Positions 18,005 through 26,304 of a stretch of DNA of 64,000 nt are shown in pieces (position 1 is the first letter of the stretch; every line of letters begins with the position of its first letter). The notes beneath the pieces are model-generated. The model saw only the letters and a program-made list of their open reading frames with translations. It was not told the origin of the DNA and ran no database searches. The translations under genes and the position numbers were made by a program. Source of the DNA: Conexibacter sp. CPCC 206217 (GTDB taxonomy: Bacteria; Actinomycetota; Thermoleophilia; Solirubrobacterales; Solirubrobacteraceae); NCBI RefSeq assembly GCF_030646165.1, contig NZ_JAUTDO010000007.1, positions 339,567 through 403,566 on the forward strand. Reading direction: 5' to 3'.

Positions 18005-18571
18005 GTGACTGTCATGGGTGAACCCGGAACGCAGGAACTGATCAGCCTCGACGACCTCGAGGCGGCGGGCGGGCTGATGACCGGCCGCAAGCACATCCTC
18101 TCGATCCTGGTCGAGAACAAGCCGGGCGTGCTGACCCGCGTCGCCGGGCTGTTCGCGCGGCGTGCGTTCAACATCGACACGCTCGCCGTCGGCCCGACCG
18201 ACGACCCGACCGTCTCGCGCATCACGCTGACGCTCGACGGCGCCGTCCATCCGATCGACCAGGTCACGAAGCAGCTGCACAAGCTGATCAACGTGCTGAA
18301 GATCCGCGACCTCGAGCCGGGCGAGACGCTCGCGCGCGAGCTGGCGCTGTTCAAGCTGTCCGCCGACGGCGCCGCGCGCGCCGAGGTGCTGCAGATCTGC
18401 GAGATCTTCCGCGCGAAGATCGTCGACGTCGCGAAGCGCTCGGTGATCGTCGAGATCACCGGCACGACCGACAAGATCGAGGCGTTCGAGCGGCTCGTGC
18501 GGCCGTTCGGCCTGATCGAGATGGCCCGCACCGGCGAGATCGCGATCTCGCGCGGACGCAGCGAGACCTGA
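18005..18571 (+). CDS. ilvN: Acetolactate synthase, small (regulatory) subunit
   Basis: A 188-residue regulatory subunit that stimulates IlvB and confers valine feedback inhibition. The N-terminal ACT domain starts at HILSILVENKPGVLTRVAGLFARR (residues ~29-52), with the valine-site region around NIDTLAVGPTDD. The C-terminal domain (residues ~105-185) is complete. GTG 18005 is used; ATG 18014 is an alternative start three codons later. A 29-residue head precedes the ACT domain, longer than in many relatives. Confidence 0.93.
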   Translation: MTVMGEPGTQELISLDDLEAAGGLMTGRKHILSILVENKPGVLTRVAGLFARRAFNIDTLAVGPTDDPTVSRITLTLDGAVHPIDQVTKQLHKLINVLKIRDLEPGETLARELALFKLSADGAARAEVLQICEIFRAKIVDVAKRSVIVEITGTTDKIEAFERLVRPFGLIEMARTGEIAISRGRSET

Positions 18572-18598
18572 TCCCCGTCGAAGGGTAAGACCCGCTTC

Positions 18599-20065
18599 AT
18601 GACGTTCAGCCTGCGTGCGCGGTCGGCGAGTCCCGAGTGGCTCGACCGTCCCGCGCGCGAGCTGCTGTCGATGCGGCTGCAGGAGGCGGTGCGGCGCGCG
18701 CGCAGCCGCGCGACCGCGCAGGCCGACCGCACCGGCGAGGCGCTCGCGGCGGTCAGCGTGCCGCTGCGCGGCGTCGATCCGACCGCGGTCGTCGTCGCCT
18801 CGCGCCAGCCCGGCGAGCCGTGGTTCGCGCTCGAGCAGCCCGACCGCGACGGCACTGCGCTCGCCGCGCTCGGCTGCGTGCGCGCGATCGAGGCGAGCGG
18901 AGAGGACCGCTTCGACGCCGTCGCGCGCACGTGGGAGCGGCTCGCGGCCGACGCCGTCGCCGACCCGCCCGACGGACCGGCCGGCACCGGCCTCGTCGCC
19001 GTCGGCGGCTTCGCGTTCGCGCCGCAGGGCGGCAGATCGCCGACCTGGTCGGGCTTCGCGCCGGGGTCGCTGCAGGTGCCGCAGATCGCCTTCGCGCGGC
19101 GCGGTCGCGACGTGCGGCTGACGGTCGCCGCGCTCGCGACGCCCGACGACGACCCCGCGCAGTTGCTGGCTGCGATCGAAGCGCGGCTCGAGGCGCTCGT
19201 CGCGGCGCCGTCGCTGCCGCTGCTGGACCCGGCGCCGTCCGGTCGCTACGACGTCGTCAGCGCGATGCCGCCGGAGCACTACGAGGGCGCGGTCGTGCGA
19301 GCGGTCGAGCGGATCAGAGCGGGAGAGCTGGAGAAGGTCGTGCTCGCGCGCGAGGTGCAGGTGCACGCGCCGCAGGCGCACGATCCCGGCGCCGTCTTCG
19401 GGGCGCTGCGCGACGGCTTCCCCGGCTGCTTCGTCTACGCCGTCGGCCGCGGCGAGGCGACCTTCGTCGGCGCGACGCCGGAGCTGCTGGTGCGGCGCGA
19501 CGGCGAACGCGCCTCGACCGTCGCGCTCGCCGGCTCGACCCGGCGCAGCGCCGACCCGGCGGTCGACGACCATCTCGGCGAAGCGCTGCTGCGCAGCGAC
19601 AAGGACCGCGGCGAGCAGGCGATCGTGACGCGGCGGATCGCGAGGGCGCTGCGGCCGCACAGCGTGTGGGTGACGGCGGCGCCGGAGCCGGTCGTCGTGA
19701 GGGTCGCGAACATCCAGCACCTCGCGACGCCGATCCGCGCGCAGCTGTCGCAGCCGATCGGCGCGATGACGCTCGCGAACGTGCTGCACCCGACGCCGGC
19801 GGTCGGCGGCGAGCCGTTCGCGACCGCCGAGCGGCTGATCCCGCAGCTGGAGGGCTTCGACCGCGGCTGGTACGCCGGGCCGGTCGGCTGGACCGACGCC
19901 AACGGCGACGGCGAGCTGTGCGTCGCGCTGCGCTGCGCGCTCCTGCGCGGCCCCGTCGCGCACCTCTACGCCGGCGTCGGCGTCGTGCGCGACTCCGACC
20001 CGGCCGCGGAGCTGGCCGAGACGGAGATCAAGCTGCAGGCGCTGCTGCCGGTGCTCGCGGGCTGA
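18599..20065 (+). CDS. menF: Isochorismate synthase (menaquinone branch)
   Basis: Converts chorismate to isochorismate, the first committed step of classical menaquinone synthesis. The protein is 488 aa. The chorismate-binding C-terminal half shows KVVLAREV, GSTRR, LLRSDKDRGEQAIV (Mg-binding Glu), NIQHLATP, LHPTPAVGG and GWYAGPVGW. Salicylate or anthranilate synthase relatives share this fold, but the other men genes in the window favour MenF. TAAGAC lies 7 nt before the ATG. A palindromic hairpin follows the stop. Confidence 0.9.
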   Translation: MTFSLRARSASPEWLDRPARELLSMRLQEAVRRARSRATAQADRTGEALAAVSVPLRGVDPTAVVVASRQPGEPWFALEQPDRDGTALAALGCVRAIEASGEDRFDAVARTWERLAADAVADPPDGPAGTGLVAVGGFAFAPQGGRSPTWSGFAPGSLQVPQIAFARRGRDVRLTVAALATPDDDPAQLLAAIEARLEALVAAPSLPLLDPAPSGRYDVVSAMPPEHYEGAVVRAVERIRAGELEKVVLAREVQVHAPQAHDPGAVFGALRDGFPGCFVYAVGRGEATFVGATPELLVRRDGERASTVALAGSTRRSADPAVDDHLGEALLRSDKDRGEQAIVTRRIARALRPHSVWVTAAPEPVVVRVANIQHLATPIRAQLSQPIGAMTLANVLHPTPAVGGEPFATAERLIPQLEGFDRGWYAGPVGWTDANGDGELCVALRCALLRGPVAHLYAGVGVVRDSDPAAELAETEIKLQALLPVLAG

Positions 20066-20083
20066 GCGGCGCCCGGGCGCCGC
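20066..20083. terminator. Perfect GC palindrome after menF
   Basis: An 18-bp perfect palindrome (GCGGCGCCCGGGCGCCGC) starts immediately after the menF TGA and folds as a 7-bp stem with a 4-nt loop. No T-tract follows. It lies between convergent genes. Confidence 0.5.
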
Positions 20084-20111
20084 AGTGCCACTCGGCCGCG
20101 GGCCGGGCGCG

Positions 20112-20933
20112 TCAGGCGCCGAACGCTCTGTACGCGTCGTCGTTGTCGGGCGCCGGCGGCTTCGGCTTCTCCGGCGCGGCCGGACGCTCCGGCGCGCTCG
20201 GCGGGGCCCACGACTGCTGCGGTGCCTCGCCCGCGGGCGCCGGAGTGCGCGGCGGTTGCTCCTGCGGCACTGTGGGGGCGGGCGCGGGCGCCGGCGTCGG
20301 CGCATCCGGCTCCGGCCACGCCTGCCAGCGCTCGGTCGGCGACGGCGCGGCCGGCGGCGGCCACTGCGCCTGCGCGGGCTGCGGCCAATCCGTCAGCGCC
20401 TGCGGCTCGCGCGAGGCGTCGGCGCGGTAGACGTAGGTCTTGGCGATCTTGTCGTGCAGGCACTGCCGTCGCTTGTCGAACAGCCCGAACGGATAGTCGA
20501 TCAGCGAGTAGATCCCGCTCGTCATGACGCTGAGCACGGTCGTGCCGAGCACGTCACGCAGCGCCCCGCGCCAGAACGTGACGGGCACGCCCTCGCTGGT
20601 GACGACGCGCACCTTCATCAGCTGCTTGCCGAACGTCTGCCCGTTGTGGGCGCCCCTGCGGCTGAGCGTGAGCGGGTAGTAGAGCAGCACGGCGAGCGCG
20701 TAGACGGCGTAGATCGTGATGGCCGTGGCCGTGCCGTCGGCGTCCGAGTCACCGGTGGACACCGCGACGACGATCGCGATCACGAACACGGGGATCGCGA
20801 TGAAGATCCCGTCCAGCACGATCGCCCAGAAGCGGCGCCAGCGCGACGCCAGCCGCTCGTCGTCTTCGAGCGGCTGCGGCGCCTTCGCATCCGTCGAGGC
20901 GGCGTCGGTCGGGTAGGGCTCGTAGGCGCTCAT
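20112..20933 (-). CDS. RDD-family membrane protein with Pro-rich tail
   Basis: A 273-residue protein. The RDD domain (residues ~28-165) has the defining Arg and Asp positions (RFWAIVLDGIF), helices at ~34-58 and ~70-90, and the conserved NGQTFGKQLMKVRVV segment before a third helix region. After DKIAKTYVYRA comes a ~100-residue Pro/Ala/Glu-rich cytoplasmic tail with repeated PAPAP and WPPPAAP units. Some RDD proteins are linked to ion or compatible-solute transport, but function is not established. It is transcribed against menF. Confidence 0.8.
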   Translation of the reverse strand: MSAYEPYPTDAASTDAKAPQPLEDDERLASRWRRFWAIVLDGIFIAIPVFVIAIVVAVSTGDSDADGTATAITIYAVYALAVLLYYPLTLSRRGAHNGQTFGKQLMKVRVVTSEGVPVTFWRGALRDVLGTTVLSVMTSGIYSLIDYPFGLFDKRRQCLHDKIAKTYVYRADASREPQALTDWPQPAQAQWPPPAAPSPTERWQAWPEPDAPTPAPAPAPTVPQEQPPRTPAPAGEAPQQSWAPPSAPERPAAPEKPKPPAPDNDDAYRAFGA

Positions 20934-20940
20934 GGCGCGC

Positions 20941-20946
20941 AGGCTA
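20941..20946 (-). promoter_or_regulatory. -10 box for the RDD gene
   Basis: TAGCCT on the minus strand, 7 nt before the ATG at 20933, with no ribosome-binding site between. Confidence 0.4.
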
Positions 20947-20987
20947 CCGGCCGGCGCAGCGGCGGGCGAGCGGGTTCGGCGGACGGA

Positions 20988-21278
20988 CTACTCGCGCTGC
21001 GGCAGCGCCGCCTTGCGCCACAGCCCGACGACTTCGCGCACGCTCGCGCTGCGGTACGAGATGCGGTTGTCGAGCGGGCGCAGCTCCAGCTCGAAGCGGC
21101 CGCTGTCGCGCTGCTGCAACGAGATCACGACCGCGTGAAAGCGGCGGCCCTTCTTGTCGACCTCGACGACGTCGCCGGGGGCGATGCCCTTCGAGCTGAG
21201 CCGCTGCGGCCTCGGCTCCGCGACCGGCTTCGGCGCCGGGTCTTCGAACTGCAGGAAGCTGATCTGGGCGTCGGACAC
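20988..21278 (-). CDS. Hypothetical 96-residue protein divergent from efeU
   Basis: I recognise no family. From GTG 21278 the protein starts VSDAQISFLQFEDP, has a Pro-rich linker, then a compact beta-type domain (GIAPGDVVEVDKKGRRFHAVVI...FELELRPLDNRISYRSASVREVVGLWRK) reminiscent of small SH3-like folds. A longer form from TTG 21332 would end exactly at the iron box. The choice of start is uncertain and neither has a clear ribosome-binding site. If the long form or its promoter is used, the gene could share iron control with efeUOB. Confidence 0.55.
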   Translation of the reverse strand: MSDAQISFLQFEDPAPKPVAEPRPQRLSSKGIAPGDVVEVDKKGRRFHAVVISLQQRDSGRFELELRPLDNRISYRSASVREVVGLWRKAALPQRE

Positions 21279-21332
21279 GGCGGTCGGAAGAAGGTAGCCC
21301 TTCGTGCGGCGGAGCGGCGGCTGTGATATCAA

Positions 21333-21346
21333 TTAGGCACACCTAA
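21333..21346. promoter_or_regulatory. IdeR/DtxR-like iron box upstream of efeUOB
   Basis: TTAGGCACACCTAA is a perfect TTAGG/CCTAA inverted repeat around CACA. It matches most of the right-hand part of the 19-bp iron box bound by IdeR/DmdR-type repressors (as I recall, TTAGGTTAGGCTCACCTAA). It lies 98 bp before efeU. Known biology: iron-loaded IdeR represses uptake genes. Use here is inferred. Confidence 0.65.
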
Positions 21347-21391
21347 CAAGGACCGGTGCGGCAGGCCCCGTCGCAACGTTCCGAGCACAAC

Positions 21392-21413
21392 GGACCGAGG
21401 TCAGAGTCGGTCC
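21392..21413 (+). promoter_or_regulatory. Hairpin in the efeU leader
   Basis: GGACCGA (21392-21398) pairs perfectly with TCGGTCC (21407-21413) across an 8-nt loop, in the ~98-nt stretch between the iron box and efeU. It may stabilise or regulate the leader; no known riboswitch class is evident. Confidence 0.35.
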
Positions 21414-21444
21414 CTGCGCCCGAGCCTTCCGTGCCGGCAATGAC

Positions 21445-22329
21445 ATGGTCATCGCCGCACTTCCCACCGTCCACTTCGTCATCGGCCTCCGTGAGGGCGT
21501 TGAAGCCGCGCTCATCGTCGGCATCATCGCCACGTTCCTGCGTCAGCAGGGGCGCTCCGACGCACTGCGTTGGATGTGGGCCGGCGTCGCCCTCGCGATC
21601 GCGCTCTGCGTCGGCGTCGCCGTCGTGCTGGAGCTGATCGACGAGAACCTCCCGCAGAGACAGCAGGAGGCGTTCGAGGCGATCGTCGGGCTGGTCGCGG
21701 TCGGGATGGTCACGTTCATGATCGTCTTCATGCGCCGCCACGCGCGCGAGCTGGGCGGGCAGCTGCGCGGCAACGCCGCCAGCGCGCTCGCCGCGGGATC
21801 CGCCGTCGGACTCGTCGCGATGGCGTTCCTCGCGGTCATGCGCGAGGGGCTGGAGACCGCGATGTTCATGCTCGCCGCGTTCCAGGCGTCGATGGGCACG
21901 AGCCCGCTGGTCGCCGGCCTCGGCGCCGTCGCCGGCGTGCTCGTCGCAGCGGTGATCGGGTGGCTGATCTACCGCAGCGGCATGAAGGTCAACATGTCGC
22001 GCTTCTTCCGCATCACCGCGGTGCTGCTGGTGATCATCGCCGCGGGGCTCGTCTCCAGCGCGATCCACCACGCCAACGAGGCCGCGCTGTTCACCTCCTT
22101 CAACACGCAGGCGCTCGACCTCTCGTGGTTCGTGATCCCGCGCTCGGACTCGATCACGACGGGGCTGATCACCGGGCTGCTGGGCGTCTATCCCTTCCCG
22201 TCGGTCGCGGAGGTCGCCGGCTGGCTGCTGTACGCGGTGCCGATGCTGATCTACGTGCTGTGGCCGCAGGGCCGCACGCTCGGCCGTCGTCGGCGCGACC
22301 CCTCGGTCGCGACCACGAGCGCGGCCTGA
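21445..22329 (+). CDS. efeU: Ferrous iron permease EfeU (FTR1 family)
   Basis: Seven-helix inner-membrane iron permease (294 aa). Both iron-binding REXXE motifs of the FTR1 family are present: REGVE at residues 16-20 in the first helix and REGLE at 133-137. A third Glu-containing helix follows (SAIHHANEAALF). It acts with EfeO and EfeB, whose genes follow at once. The ATG at 21445 begins just before the first helix, as in relatives. An iron box upstream suggests repression when iron is sufficient. Confidence 0.93.
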   Translation: MVIAALPTVHFVIGLREGVEAALIVGIIATFLRQQGRSDALRWMWAGVALAIALCVGVAVVLELIDENLPQRQQEAFEAIVGLVAVGMVTFMIVFMRRHARELGGQLRGNAASALAAGSAVGLVAMAFLAVMREGLETAMFMLAAFQASMGTSPLVAGLGAVAGVLVAAVIGWLIYRSGMKVNMSRFFRITAVLLVIIAAGLVSSAIHHANEAALFTSFNTQALDLSWFVIPRSDSITTGLITGLLGVYPFPSVAEVAGWLLYAVPMLIYVLWPQGRTLGRRRRDPSVATTSAA

Positions 22330-22359
22330 CAGACCTTTCTTCGCCAACCAGGAGCACAG

Positions 22360-23571
22360 ATGAACCCGAACCAGACGATCTCGCGCGGCCTGCTCGCCGT
22401 GAGCGCCGCGGCGCTGCTCGCAACCGGCCTCGCGGCCTGTGGCAGCGACGACAGCTCCGGCGGCGGCGGTTCCGGCTCCTCGACGAACGCGAACGCGAAC
22501 GCGTCGACCGGTCCGGCGAAGGAGCTGAGACTGCAGCTGACCGACGACGGCTGCACGCCCGCCCAGGCGACCGTGCCGGCCGGCTCGGTCAAGGTGGTCG
22601 TCAGCAACCCGGACAGCAACAAGACCGACGAGGTCGAGCTGAAGAACGCCGACGGAATCATCATGGGCGAGCGCGAGAACATCGCGCCGGGGCTGTCGTC
22701 CGACTTCACGCTGACGCTGCAGCCGGGCAGATACGTGCTCAACTGCACCTTCCAGAACGAGCAGCGCGACAACGGCTCGGTCACGGTGACGGGCGCGGCG
22801 GCGAGAGAGGCCGCGGTCGACGACGTCGAGCTGGCGAAGGCCGTCGGCGAGTACCAGCGCTACGTCAAGGGCGAGAGCGACAAGCTGCTCACCAGCACGA
22901 GAGCGTTCGTCGCGGCGCTGAAGGCGGGCGACGTCGCCAGAGCGAAGGCGCTGTTCGGCCCGACGCGGATCCACTACGAGGCGGTCGAGCCGATCGCCGA
23001 GAGCTTCGGCGACCTCGATCCCGAGATCGACGCGCGCGTCAACGACGTCGCCGACCGCTCGAAGTGGACCGGCTTCCACAAGCTCGAGCAGATCCTGTGG
23101 CAGAGAGACACCACGGACGGCACCGGCAGATACGCGGACAAGCTGCTCGCCGACGTGACGAAGCTCGACGACAGCATCGACGGGCTGAGACTGCAGGCGG
23201 CACAGGTCGCCAACGGCGCGGTCGCGCTGCTGGACGAGGTCTCCAGCAGCAAGATCACCGGCGAGGAGGATCGCTACTCGCACACCGACCTCTCCGACTT
23301 CCAGGGCAACTTCAGCGGCGCGCGCGAGGCGTTCGAGGTGCTCAAGCCGGCGCTGGAGGCACGCGGCGACGGCGCGCTGGTGACGCAGATCGACGAGCGC
23401 ATCGCGGCGGTCCAGGCCGGTCTGGACCGCTACAGACGCGACACGGCGCTCGGCTTCGCGCCGTATCAGGAGCTGACCGCGAGAGATCGCCGCCAGTTCG
23501 CCCAGCAGATCGCCGCCCTGGCCGAGCCGCTCTCGCTCGTCGCCGGGAAGGTGCTGCCAAGTCAGAGCTGA
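22360..23571 (+). CDS. efeO: Iron-uptake lipoprotein EfeO (cupredoxin + M75 domain)
   Basis: A 403-residue surface lipoprotein. The signal peptide ends in the lipobox LAAC with lipidated Cys27, then a Ser/Gly/Asn linker. A cupredoxin-like domain (residues ~54-145) has Cys in DDGCTP and LNCTF. The imelysin/M75 domain (~150-400) carries the HXXE metal motif in FHKLEQILW. EfeO is thought to bind iron outside the membrane and hand it to EfeU. AGGAG precedes the ATG. Arginines are largely encoded by AGA, unlike in neighbouring cytoplasmic genes. Confidence 0.93.
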   Translation: MNPNQTISRGLLAVSAAALLATGLAACGSDDSSGGGGSGSSTNANANASTGPAKELRLQLTDDGCTPAQATVPAGSVKVVVSNPDSNKTDEVELKNADGIIMGERENIAPGLSSDFTLTLQPGRYVLNCTFQNEQRDNGSVTVTGAAAREAAVDDVELAKAVGEYQRYVKGESDKLLTSTRAFVAALKAGDVARAKALFGPTRIHYEAVEPIAESFGDLDPEIDARVNDVADRSKWTGFHKLEQILWQRDTTDGTGRYADKLLADVTKLDDSIDGLRLQAAQVANGAVALLDEVSSSKITGEEDRYSHTDLSDFQGNFSGAREAFEVLKPALEARGDGALVTQIDERIAAVQAGLDRYRRDTALGFAPYQELTARDRRQFAQQIAALAEPLSLVAGKVLPSQS

Positions 23572-23575
23572 CGCG

Positions 23576-24970
23576 ATGGCCGGCGCCGACGACGCGGCTG
23601 GGCGGGACGGCATGAGCGGCGAGGCCGACGCGGCTGGGCGGGACGGCACGAGCGGCGAGGCCGACGCGACGCGGCCGACCGGCAGCGGCGCGGCTTCCTC
23701 GTCGCGCGGCCTGACGCGCCGCCGGCTGCTGCTCGGCGGGGGCGGGGTCGTCGGCCTCGCCGCCGCGGCCGCGGCGGGCTACGCCGTCGGCGACGCGCAA
23801 GCCGACGAGGGCGACGGCGGAGCGAGCGGTTCCGGCTCGTCCGCGATCGTCCCGTTCGAAGGCACCCATCAGGCCGGCATCGCGACGCCGGCGCAGGCGC
23901 GGCTGGTGTTCGGCTCGTTCGACGTCGTCAGCGACAGCGCGGACGATCTGCGCGAGCTGCTGCGCGCGTGGACCGAAGCGGCGCGGCTGATGACGGCCGG
24001 GCGTCCGACCGGCGCCGTCGCCGGTCAGCCGGAGCTGCCGCCGCAGGACACCGGCGAGGCGCTCGGGCTGGGGCCGTCGTCGCTGACGATCACGATCGGC
24101 GTGGCGCCGTCGCTGTTCGAGCGCGACGGCGAGGACCGCTTCGGCCTGCGCGCCCGCCGACCGGCGGCGCTGAAGCCACTCGGCCCGCTGCCGGGCGACC
24201 AGCTCGACCCCGCCCGCAGCGGCGGCGACCTCTGCGTGCAGGCGTGCGCGGACGATCCGCAGGTCGCCTTCCACGCCGTCCGCAACCTGCTGCGCGCCGG
24301 CCGCGGGATCGCGGAGCTGCGCTGGCTGCAGCTCGGCTTCGGCAGCAACACGGCGACGACGAGCGGGCAGCAGACGCCGCGCAACCTGATGGGCTTCAAG
24401 GACGGCACGAACAACCTCAAGGTCGACGACGGCGCGGCGCTCGATCGCCACGTCTGGGTCGGCGACGAGGAGCCGCAGGCGTGGTTTCGCGGCGGCACCT
24501 ACCTGGTGGCGCGCCGCATCCGGATGCTGATCGAGAGCTGGGACCGCGACCGCCTGTCCGACCAGGAGGCGGTCGTCGGCCGGCGCAAGGTCAGTGGCGC
24601 GCCGCTGGGCGGCAGAGCGGAGCACGACAGACCGGACCTGAGCGCGAGAGGCGCCGACGGCCTGCCGACGATCCCGGTCGACGCCCACATCCGCCTCGCC
24701 GCGCCGGCGACCAACGACGGCGCCGCGCTGCTGCGCCGCGGCTACGCCTACACCGACGGGATCGACCCCCGCACCGGCCTGCTCGACGCCGGCCTCTTCT
24801 TCGTCGCCTTCCAACGTGACCCCGAGCGCCAGTTCGTCGCGATCCAGCGGCGGTTGGGCGCCAACGACGCGCTGACCGAGTACGTCCAGCACACCGGCAG
24901 CGGCCTGTTCGCGGTGCCGCCGGGCGTGCGGGGGAGGGGCGGGTTCGTCGGCGAGGGGCTGTTCGGCTAG
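23576..24970 (+). CDS. efeB: Tat-exported Dyp-type peroxidase EfeB
   Basis: A 464-residue heme peroxidase of the deferrochelatase/peroxidase group. A twin-arginine signal (LTRRRLLLGGGG, arginines 48-50) exports it folded. Dyp hallmarks are GFKDGTNN (catalytic Asp) and the proximal heme His in VDAHIRLA, with IRMLIESWDRD preceding. Proposed roles are oxidising ferrous iron or releasing iron from heme, coupled to EfeUO. The 47-residue head before the Tat motif is unusually long and contains a perfect-frame tandem duplication; ATG 23612, inside that repeat, is a possible shorter start. Confidence 0.92.
   Translation: MAGADDAAGRDGMSGEADAAGRDGTSGEADATRPTGSGAASSSRGLTRRRLLLGGGGVVGLAAAAAAGYAVGDAQADEGDGGASGSGSSAIVPFEGTHQAGIATPAQARLVFGSFDVVSDSADDLRELLRAWTEAARLMTAGRPTGAVAGQPELPPQDTGEALGLGPSSLTITIGVAPSLFERDGEDRFGLRARRPAALKPLGPLPGDQLDPARSGGDLCVQACADDPQVAFHAVRNLLRAGRGIAELRWLQLGFGSNTATTSGQQTPRNLMGFKDGTNNLKVDDGAALDRHVWVGDEEPQAWFRGGTYLVARRIRMLIESWDRDRLSDQEAVVGRRKVSGAPLGGRAEHDRPDLSARGADGLPTIPVDAHIRLAAPATNDGAALLRRGYAYTDGIDPRTGLLDAGLFFVAFQRDPERQFVAIQRRLGANDALTEYVQHTGSGLFAVPPGVRGRGGFVGEGLFG
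23591..23662 (+). repeat. 36-bp tandem duplication in efeB
   Basis: Two adjacent 36-bp copies (23591-23626 and 23627-23662) differ at a single base (ATG versus ACG) and encode D-A-A-G-R-D-G-(M/T)-S-G-E-A twice. They lie ahead of the Tat signal. Near-identity implies a recent duplication. Confidence 0.85.
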
Positions 24971-24977
24971 CGGCTGC

Positions 24978-26135
24978 CTACCCGCGCGGCAGCGCAGCGC
25001 TTCTCGGGACACCCGCCTCCAGCCACGTGACGGTCTCAGACGTGCCCTCGGCGAACGCTGCGCCGGTAATCGAGTCCGCGTCGACCGTGGCCAGCGTGAC
25101 CGCTCTGCCGCCTGGGCGGCCGGCCTCGACGCGGGTTTCGTAGTCGTAGTGCTGCTCGTACATCCCGTTGGGGGCGATGAAACCGTTCGAGCGCGTCGTC
25201 ACCAGCGGGAAGGCGAGTGCGCCGTCGTCGGCCAGCGCGAGCTGCGAGATGCGCATGGCGGCGGCTTGGTTGTCGTTCACGTACGTGAACGTCGTCGGCC
25301 GCGAGCTGTCGCGGCCGACGTCAGCGACCGAGACCGACAGCTGGTCGTGGAAGGTGATGGTGTCCCCCGAGGCGGTGATCCATGCCACCCAGGTTCCGTT
25401 GACGACGACAGACCCGATAGAGCTACCGCCATAGCGGTAGTTGCTGACGGCGGTGAGCGCTCGCGGCCGGCCGGACGAGGTCAGGCAGGTGCGGATGTAG
25501 TGGTCGTCGTTGAAGCCGGTCAGCGCTTCCGACGGCGCGAAATCGGTCACCAGCAGCTCGTCGTCGCTTGCGAGGACTCTCTCGGCCGGCGCTGGCGCAC
25601 AGGACGGCCGTGCGCCCGCCCCCAAGCGCATCTGCGCCTGCAGTCGCACCGTCTGGGCTCTCCCGCGGGTCCCGATGAGCGTGCAGTGGTTTGCGCGCGC
25701 CGCGACGTCGCGCGGCAGGCGCACGCGGACCGTGCGCGCCCCGCGTGCCACGTGCACCGCGCGCTGCGCCGGCGGGCTCGTGAACAGCGGCTGGATCGGC
25801 GCGTGCTCCCCCTCGTCGAATCCGTTGCCGACCGAGTCGCCGCAACGCGCCACCAGGCGCTGGCCGCCGCGCGGCAGTCTGCTCAGCGGTGCGCGCAGCG
25901 TGACCGTCAGCAGGCGGCCTTCGAGGCGGAAGCGCGCGCCGCCGCCGGCCATCGTGCCGGTCACCAGCGCGGCGGGCGCGGGTCTGGGGGCGGTCTTCCT
26001 GGCCTGTGCGGTGGTGACGATTCCCGCGGCTCCGCCAGCGCTGCTCTTGCCCTGCGCGGCGGCCGTGCCGGCCGCGATTCCCGCGGCTGACACGACGAGG
26101 AGACTCGCCAGCAGCATTCGTCCGTGAACTCTCAT
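24978..26135 (-). CDS. Secreted protein of unknown function
   Basis: A 385-residue protein with a clear signal peptide (residues 1-28, cleavage after GTAAAQG). The mature part is beta-rich, with repeated RGGQRLVARCG and VRVRLPRDV segments and three widely spaced Cys. The second half (from ~200) reads like a beta-propeller or sandwich (VVNGTWVAWITASGDTITFHDQLSV, ISQLALADDGALAFPLVTT). I recognise no family. It is convergent with efeB, 7 bases apart, and shares its strand with menD. Confidence 0.6.
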   Translation of the reverse strand: MRVHGRMLLASLLVVSAAGIAAGTAAAQGKSSAGGAAGIVTTAQARKTAPRPAPAALVTGTMAGGGARFRLEGRLLTVTLRAPLSRLPRGGQRLVARCGDSVGNGFDEGEHAPIQPLFTSPPAQRAVHVARGARTVRVRLPRDVAARANHCTLIGTRGRAQTVRLQAQMRLGAGARPSCAPAPAERVLASDDELLVTDFAPSEALTGFNDDHYIRTCLTSSGRPRALTAVSNYRYGGSSIGSVVVNGTWVAWITASGDTITFHDQLSVSVADVGRDSSRPTTFTYVNDNQAAAMRISQLALADDGALAFPLVTTRSNGFIAPNGMYEQHYDYETRVEAGRPGGRAVTLATVDADSITGAAFAEGTSETVTWLEAGVPRSAALPRG

Positions 26136-26159
26136 GCTGGATCAAACGCGCCGGCGGAC

Positions 26160-26304
26160 ACGTGGTTGCGACTATGCGCGATGCCGCCGCCTGCTCGCCG
26201 CGCAGGTGGACGCTGACGCCGAGGCGGATCCGCAGGCGGCCGTCGTGTCGCAGCAGGCGTCTGCCGGCGCGCGTCAGCCGCAGCCGCTTGCGGCGCAGGC
26301 GGCC
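26160..26304 (-). pseudogene. Possible relic of a secreted-protein C-terminus after menD
   Basis: Directly after the menD TAG, and in its frame, the minus strand reads GRLRRKRLRLTRAGRRLLR, then a beta-like RLRIRLGVSVHL. This LTRAGRRLLR...LRVRL pattern is common near the ends of exported repeat proteins in Solirubrobacterales. It has no start codon or ribosome-binding site of its own. It could be a decayed fragment or chance in GC-rich DNA. Confidence 0.3.

Noticed and set aside
22501..22790. EfeO cupredoxin domain as a separate copper electron carrier
   Set aside because: It is one continuous frame with the M75 domain, and this two-domain layout is normal for EfeO.
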